Assembly (NCBI RefSeq): GCF_010669145.1
Contig: NZ_CP048632.1
Location: 1,364,001-1,428,000 of the forward strand
From: Rhizobium oryzihabitans
Lineage (GTDB): Bacteria; Pseudomonadota; Alphaproteobacteria; Rhizobiales; Rhizobiaceae
Reading direction: 5' to 3'
DNA length: 64,000 nucleotides
Positions 60,276 through 64,000 of this stretch are shown piece after piece. Made by a program: the position numbers and the translations under genes. The notes under the pieces were generated by a model, which saw only the letters and a program-made list of their open reading frames with translations, did not search any database and had not been told where the DNA came from. Numbering within the stretch: the first letter of the stretch is position 1; each line of letters begins with the position of its first letter.

Positions 60276-61943
60276 TCAGGCTTGCAGTCGCAGGGTATCC
60301 TTGCCGAAAAGGCGCAGGAAAACAGCCTCGACCATATCGGGACTGACGGGTTTCAGCAGCATGTCGTCCATACCCGACGCCAGGCATTTGTCGAGATCAC
60401 CCTCGAATGCATGGGTGATGACGCCGACAATGGGAATGCGATCGTCACCGGCGAGCTCGCGCATGCGGCGGGCAACCTCGAAACCGTCGATATCGGAAAG
60501 TGTCGTATCCAGCAGGACGACGGAGGGCGCCTGTTCCGCAAAAAGACGCAGCGCCTCTTCGCCCGAGGTGGCGAGCCGGTAAGACAGCCCCAGGCCTTCG
60601 AGGATCTGCGAGAAGACGATCTGGTTGACCCTGTTGTCCTCGACGAGAAGTATCTCGCAGACGCCCCCGGTCTTGAGGATTTTGGGCAGGTCCTCGGTCA
60701 TGATCTCCCAATCTTCTTCAGAGGATTTTTCCCTGGGAGAGGAGCTGAGGCCAACGGCAAGATAATGCAGCAGCGATGCATCGATTTCGTCTTCCTCTAT
60801 GGTGACGACGGGCAGGCCATGGGCTTCCGCGATATCAAGGCATGCGACGCTCATCTGCGCATCGACGACAACGACATCGATGCCGACGCCGGCAGAGGCG
60901 GCAATGTCGATGAAACTGCGCTGTTCTTCCTCGCTCGTCACGACGGCATAATCCATGCCGCCTGCGGTCAGCCTTCGACCGGCAACGTCTCCAAAACGAC
61001 CGTTTTCGGATACGACCAGCACCGCCTTGCTCTTCAGCAGGCCGCTTCTGGCATCGCGTTCATCATCCTTGCCATAGGTGGAGGCGACGAAAGCAACGTG
61101 TTCGAGCGAAGGAATGACGGGCATGCCGTTCGCATCGATAGTGGCAAGTGCCGTCACATCCTCCATCGTCGTCACGAGGAAATATCGGCCCGAACGCCCA
61201 ACACGCTGCTTGCGCGTGATCGTCAGCACCTCTTCGCCGTTCAGGCGTCTCACCCTTTCGGGAATGACGCTCGGCGTGCCGGTGTCCAGCACCATGCGAT
61301 CGGCAGCGTCGATGCGGCCTGCGACCTTGCGCGAATGGAGATCGAAAACGGTTCTTCCGAGAATGGCTTCGGCACTGGTCTCGACCATGGCGCAGGCGGA
61401 TTTGTTGATTGCGGCATAGGCCATGTTCCGATCCTTAACGAAAACCGGAAACGGCAGATTGTCGAGAATATCCTCGATCAGCTGGACGCGCTCAAGATCG
61501 ATGCGCCACTGCTCTTCTCTTTTCTTCTGTTCGGAAATATCGGCAACGACACTGATGCCGAGACCGGAAGGCAGGCGGTTCATGACGAAACGCAGGAAGC
61601 GTTCCCCCTTCAGCCGCTCGGTCTTTTCCGCCCGTTCCTTCCAGTGCAGCGCCAGACGCTCGCCGATCCATTCGTCCCGCCCGAGCTGGCGGGCATTGGC
61701 GGCCAGGCTTTCCGCCTCCAGAAGATAACAATCGTAGAGCGCGCTCAGATAGTCGCGCAGCCGCGCGCCCGGTCCGACAACGCCCTCTTCGAGCGGAAAA
61801 AAACTTAACAGCTTCCGGCTTGCGAAAATAATGTGATCATTACGGTCGTAAACGACGATCGCCGCGCCAAGCGCGTCGCAAAGGGCATCAAGCATCACCG
61901 TATGAACGCCCGCGCCAGAGGACGCCAAATCACTCAACTGCAA
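60276..61943 (-). CDS. PAS-PAS-receiver protein lacking a histidine kinase domain
   Basis: 555 residues. Two PAS domains (about 10-130, GAAIVVYDRNDHIIFASRKL; about 145-265, PFPVFVKDRNMAYAAINKSA), a degenerate receiver-like region (about 300-400, KAVLVVSENGRFGDVAGRRL) and a C-terminal receiver (about 430-550) with LLVEDNRVNQIVFSQILEGL, the phospho-Asp in VVLLDTTLSDIDG and the Lys in DDMLLKPVSPD. The layout is of a hybrid kinase tail, but no DHp or ATPase domain is present. Probably a phosphoreceiver module; downstream of a CtrA-type box. Confidence 0.82.
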   Translation of the reverse strand: MQLSDLASSGAGVHTVMLDALCDALGAAIVVYDRNDHIIFASRKLLSFFPLEEGVVGPGARLRDYLSALYDCYLLEAESLAANARQLGRDEWIGERLALHWKERAEKTERLKGERFLRFVMNRLPSGLGISVVADISEQKKREEQWRIDLERVQLIEDILDNLPFPVFVKDRNMAYAAINKSACAMVETSAEAILGRTVFDLHSRKVAGRIDAADRMVLDTGTPSVIPERVRRLNGEEVLTITRKQRVGRSGRYFLVTTMEDVTALATIDANGMPVIPSLEHVAFVASTYGKDDERDARSGLLKSKAVLVVSENGRFGDVAGRRLTAGGMDYAVVTSEEEQRSFIDIAASAGVGIDVVVVDAQMSVACLDIAEAHGLPVVTIEEDEIDASLLHYLAVGLSSSPREKSSEEDWEIMTEDLPKILKTGGVCEILLVEDNRVNQIVFSQILEGLGLSYRLATSGEEALRLFAEQAPSVVLLDTTLSDIDGFEVARRMRELAGDDRIPIVGVITHAFEGDLDKCLASGMDDMLLKPVSPDMVEAVFLRLFGKDTLRLQA

Positions 61944-62294
61944 ACTCCCGCCTGTTTTTAAGGGGTCAGGCTTATGTTTCTATTGGAATCGTCCGAGGCG
62001 GATGCCGGGATGAAACGACACATTCCGAAAAAGAGACATCAGGGTTCGCCACTTGAAGCAGTCTTGAGGAGATGATGACGCTCACCCATAGTCGACGTCA
62101 CACACCACCCGAAAGGGGGGCCTCGTTCCTGCGGTCATTTCAAGCCGCCTCACCATAACCAGGGCCGATTAAAGTCGGATTAACGCTTAACCCGGCGTTG
62201 ACGGAAATGATTAAATGCCGAACAGGCCGGAAAACATGTGCAAACTCTCGTCGTCAGAGTTTTTTGCTTTCGAAGCGGTGACGAATCCGCGAAA
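61944..62294. other. Divergent intergenic region before mutL
   Basis: 351 bases with no gene, between a minus-strand PAS-receiver gene and mutL. It contains the CtrA-type box at 62169-62184 and otherwise AT-rich runs near 62195-62220. Promoters for both genes must lie here. Confidence 0.55.
62169..62184. promoter_or_regulatory. CtrA-type binding box TTAA-N7-TTAAC
   Basis: TTAA at 62169-62172, seven bases, then TTAAC at 62180-62184 match the alphaproteobacterial CtrA consensus exactly. A further TTAACCC half-site is at 62187-62193. It lies 111 bases before the mutL ATG and 226 before the PAS-receiver gene. Which of the two it controls is not decided by position. Confidence 0.6.
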
Positions 62295-64000
62295 ATGACG
62301 ATCATGGCCATCAAGCAGCTTTCAGAAACCCTCATCAACCAGATCGCCGCCGGCGAGGTCATCGAAAGACCCTCCAGCGCCACGAAGGAACTGGTGGAAA
62401 ACGCCATCGACGCCGGCGCGACGCGGATCGAGATCGCCACGGCGGGCGGCGGCAAGGGGCTGGTGCGCATCACCGACAACGGCTCCGGCATGTCGCCTGC
62501 CGATCTCGAGCTTGCTGTCCGGCGCCATTGCACCTCGAAAATATCCACGACGCTGGATGATATCCGCACGCTCGGCTTTCGCGGCGAGGCCCTGCCCTCC
62601 ATCGGCTCGGTCGCCAAGCTGTCGATCACCAGCCGCCAACAGGGCGCGGAACAGGGTTCGGTCATTTCCGTCACCGGCGGCAAGGTTTCGGACGTGCGGC
62701 CTGCCGCCTCGAATGCCGGCACCATCGTCGAGGTGCGCGACCTGTTCTTCGCCACGCCTGCGCGGCTGAAATTCCTGAAGACGGAACGCGCCGAGGCGGC
62801 CGCCATCACCGAGGTCGTCAAGCGTATGGCGATCGCCTTTCCGCATATCCGCTTCGTGTTGTCAGGCACCGACCGTTCCACGCTCGAAATCCCCTCGACC
62901 GGCGATGACCACCTCGCCCGCATGGCGCAGATTCTGGGTGCGGAATTCAAGGACAACGCCATCGAGATCGATGCCGGGCGCGAGGATGTGACGCTGACCG
63001 GCTTTGCCGGCGTGCCGACCTTCAACCGTGGCAATTCGGCGCATCAATATGTCTTCGTCAACGGCCGTCCGGTGCAGGACAAGCTGCTTTTATCCGCCAT
63101 TCGCGGCGCCTATGCCGAAACCGTGCCGCATGGGCGATATCCCGTTGCGGTGCTGTCCCTGACGCTCGACCCCGCCTTTGTGGATGTGAACGTGCATCCG
63201 GCGAAATCCGACGTGCGCTTCCGTGATCCCGGCCTTATTCGCGGGCTGATCGTCGGCGCGATCCGCCAGGCGCTGACGCGCGACGGCGACAGGGCGGCAA
63301 CGACGGGTGCGAGCCAGATGATGAGCGCCTTCCGCCCGGGTTACAGCCCGTCCAATCTCCGGCCTTCTCCGTCCGCAACATGGTCCGCCGCGACTTCTCC
63401 TTCCCGGCCGCTTGCCGTTTCCAGCGGAACGCAATTTTCGGAGGCCGTGCAGTCGCGCTTTTCCGACATCACCATGCCGACGGCGCGGGCCGAGCCGCGG
63501 GAGACTTACGAGGCCGCCGCAAGCCCCTCGCCAGAACCGGTGCTTTATCCGCTGGGTGCGGCACGGGCGCAGCTGCACCAGAACTACATCGTGGCGCAGA
63601 CGGAAGACGGTCTCGTCATCGTCGATCAGCATGCCGCGCATGAGCGGCTGGTGTTTGAGGAAATGCGCAACGCGCTGCATTCCAGACGCCCGCCTTCACA
63701 GGTGCTGCTCATCCCCGAGATCATCGACCTGCCGGAAGAGGATTGCGACCGGCTGATGGATCATGCCGCCGGTTTCGATGCGCTGGGCCTCGTCATCGAG
63801 CGTTTCGGGCCGGGCGCGGTCGCCGTCCGGGAAACGCCCGCCATGCTCGGCGAGGTCAATGTGCAGGGGCTGGTGCGGCAGCTTGCCGACGAGATTGCCG
63901 AATGGGACGCCGCCTCCACGCTTGCCAACAAGCTCGAATATGTCGCCGCCACGATGGCCTGCCACGGTTCGGTGCGTTCCGGCCGGCGCATGCGGCCGGA
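62295..64000 (+). CDS. mutL: DNA mismatch repair protein MutL (3' end outside window)
   Basis: 568 codons, open to the window edge; ATG 62295, with ATG 62304 as alternative. GHKL ATPase motifs: [64 protein letters not shown], and [20 protein letters not shown]. The C-terminal part contains [14 protein letters not shown], matching the endonuclease motif DQHA-x2-E-x4-E, as expected in a bacterium without MutH. It joins MutS mismatch recognition to strand nicking. Confidence 0.95.
   Translation, partial: MTIMAIKQLSETLINQIAAGEVIERPSSATKELVENAIDAGATRIEIATAGGGKGLVRITDNGSGMSPADLELAVRRHCTSKISTTLDDIRTLGFRGEALPSIGSVAKLSITSRQQGAEQGSVISVTGGKVSDVRPAASNAGTIVEVRDLFFATPARLKFLKTERAEAAAITEVVKRMAIAFPHIRFVLSGTDRSTLEIPSTGDDHLARMAQILGAEFKDNAIEIDAGREDVTLTGFAGVPTFNRGNSAHQYVFVNGRPVQDKLLLSAIRGAYAETVPHGRYPVAVLSLTLDPAFVDVNVHPAKSDVRFRDPGLIRGLIVGAIRQALTRDGDRAATTGASQMMSAFRPGYSPSNLRPSPSATWSAATSPSRPLAVSSGTQFSEAVQSRFSDITMPTARAEPRETYEAAASPSPEPVLYPLGAARAQLHQNYIVAQTEDGLVIVDQHAAHERLVFEEMRNALHSRRPPSQVLLIPEIIDLPEEDCDRLMDHAAGFDALGLVIERFGPGAVAVRETPAMLGEVNVQGLVRQLADEIAEWDAASTLANKLEYVAATMACHGSVRSGRRMRP

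Overview
The window looks like the chromosome of an Agrobacterium/Rhizobium-group alphaproteobacterium. This rests on the GC-rich coding style, a split Fo ATP-synthase operon (atpI-B-E-b'-b) without the F1 genes beside it, a BA14K-family protein, a perfect CtrA-type box (TTAA-N7-TTAAC) near mutL, and protein sequences that read as rhizobial throughout. A large transposable (Mu-like) prophage fills the left half. No tRNA, rRNA or CRISPR array was seen.

Positions 1 to about 30,640: a Mu-like prophage entered part-way through its early region. The transposase, repressor and left end lie outside the window. Early genes (1-3461) are a chain of tightly overlapping small genes including Mu Gam and GemA homologues. 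A Mor-type activator ends the early/middle block at 4260. Late genes follow Mu order: endolysin and two holin-like proteins, gp27/gp28 terminase, gp29 portal, MuF-type head protein with a nuclease-like tail, gpG, protease with nested scaffold, decoration and major capsid proteins, gp36-gp38, sheath, tube, a frameshifted tail chaperone and the tape measure. After the tape measure the module switches to P2-type baseplate genes (U, X, D, V, PAAR, W, J, I), a glycine-rich fibre and a fibre-assembly gene. The cargo is two secreted/anchored small proteins inside the structural clusters and a polytopic glucosyltransferase-like membrane protein next to the right end. Four nearly identical terminator hairpins (4258, 11700, 18814, 24036) divide the late genes into transcription units much as Mu late promoters do. 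A 7-mer, CGTTAGA, is scattered through the phage far more often than in the host half. The right end is marked by two 15-bp direct repeats 22 bp apart (30589-30625) and lies at the 3' end of a BA14K-family gene, whose last codons and stop seem to be phage-derived.

Positions 30,609-64,000: host genes. A glycine-betaine-type demethylase pair has its reductase intact, but the Rieske oxygenase is broken by a one-base loss. Then come a threonylcarbamoyl-AMP synthase, an FAD-linked 2-hydroxyacid dehydrogenase, a secreted GH75-like protein, a radical SAM protein, RNase HII, an APH-type kinase, the Fo operon, a SleB-type wall hydrolase, Kup and CorA ion transporters (kup with its first codons out of frame), and an Mrp that lacks the usual CxxC. 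Further right are an NrtA/NasS-like binding protein, a LuxR solo, a De Ley-Doudoroff-type sugar-acid cluster (SDR, dgoK, dgoA, SMP-30 lactonase) divergent from an IclR regulator with a palindromic operator between them, a GGDEF-EAL protein, a PAS-receiver protein lacking a kinase domain, and mutL running off the end.

The two host frameshifts are single missing bases in short G runs. They may be real mutations or sequence errors, and that caution also applies to the A9 run that splits the phage portal gene. Motif counts were made by eye.
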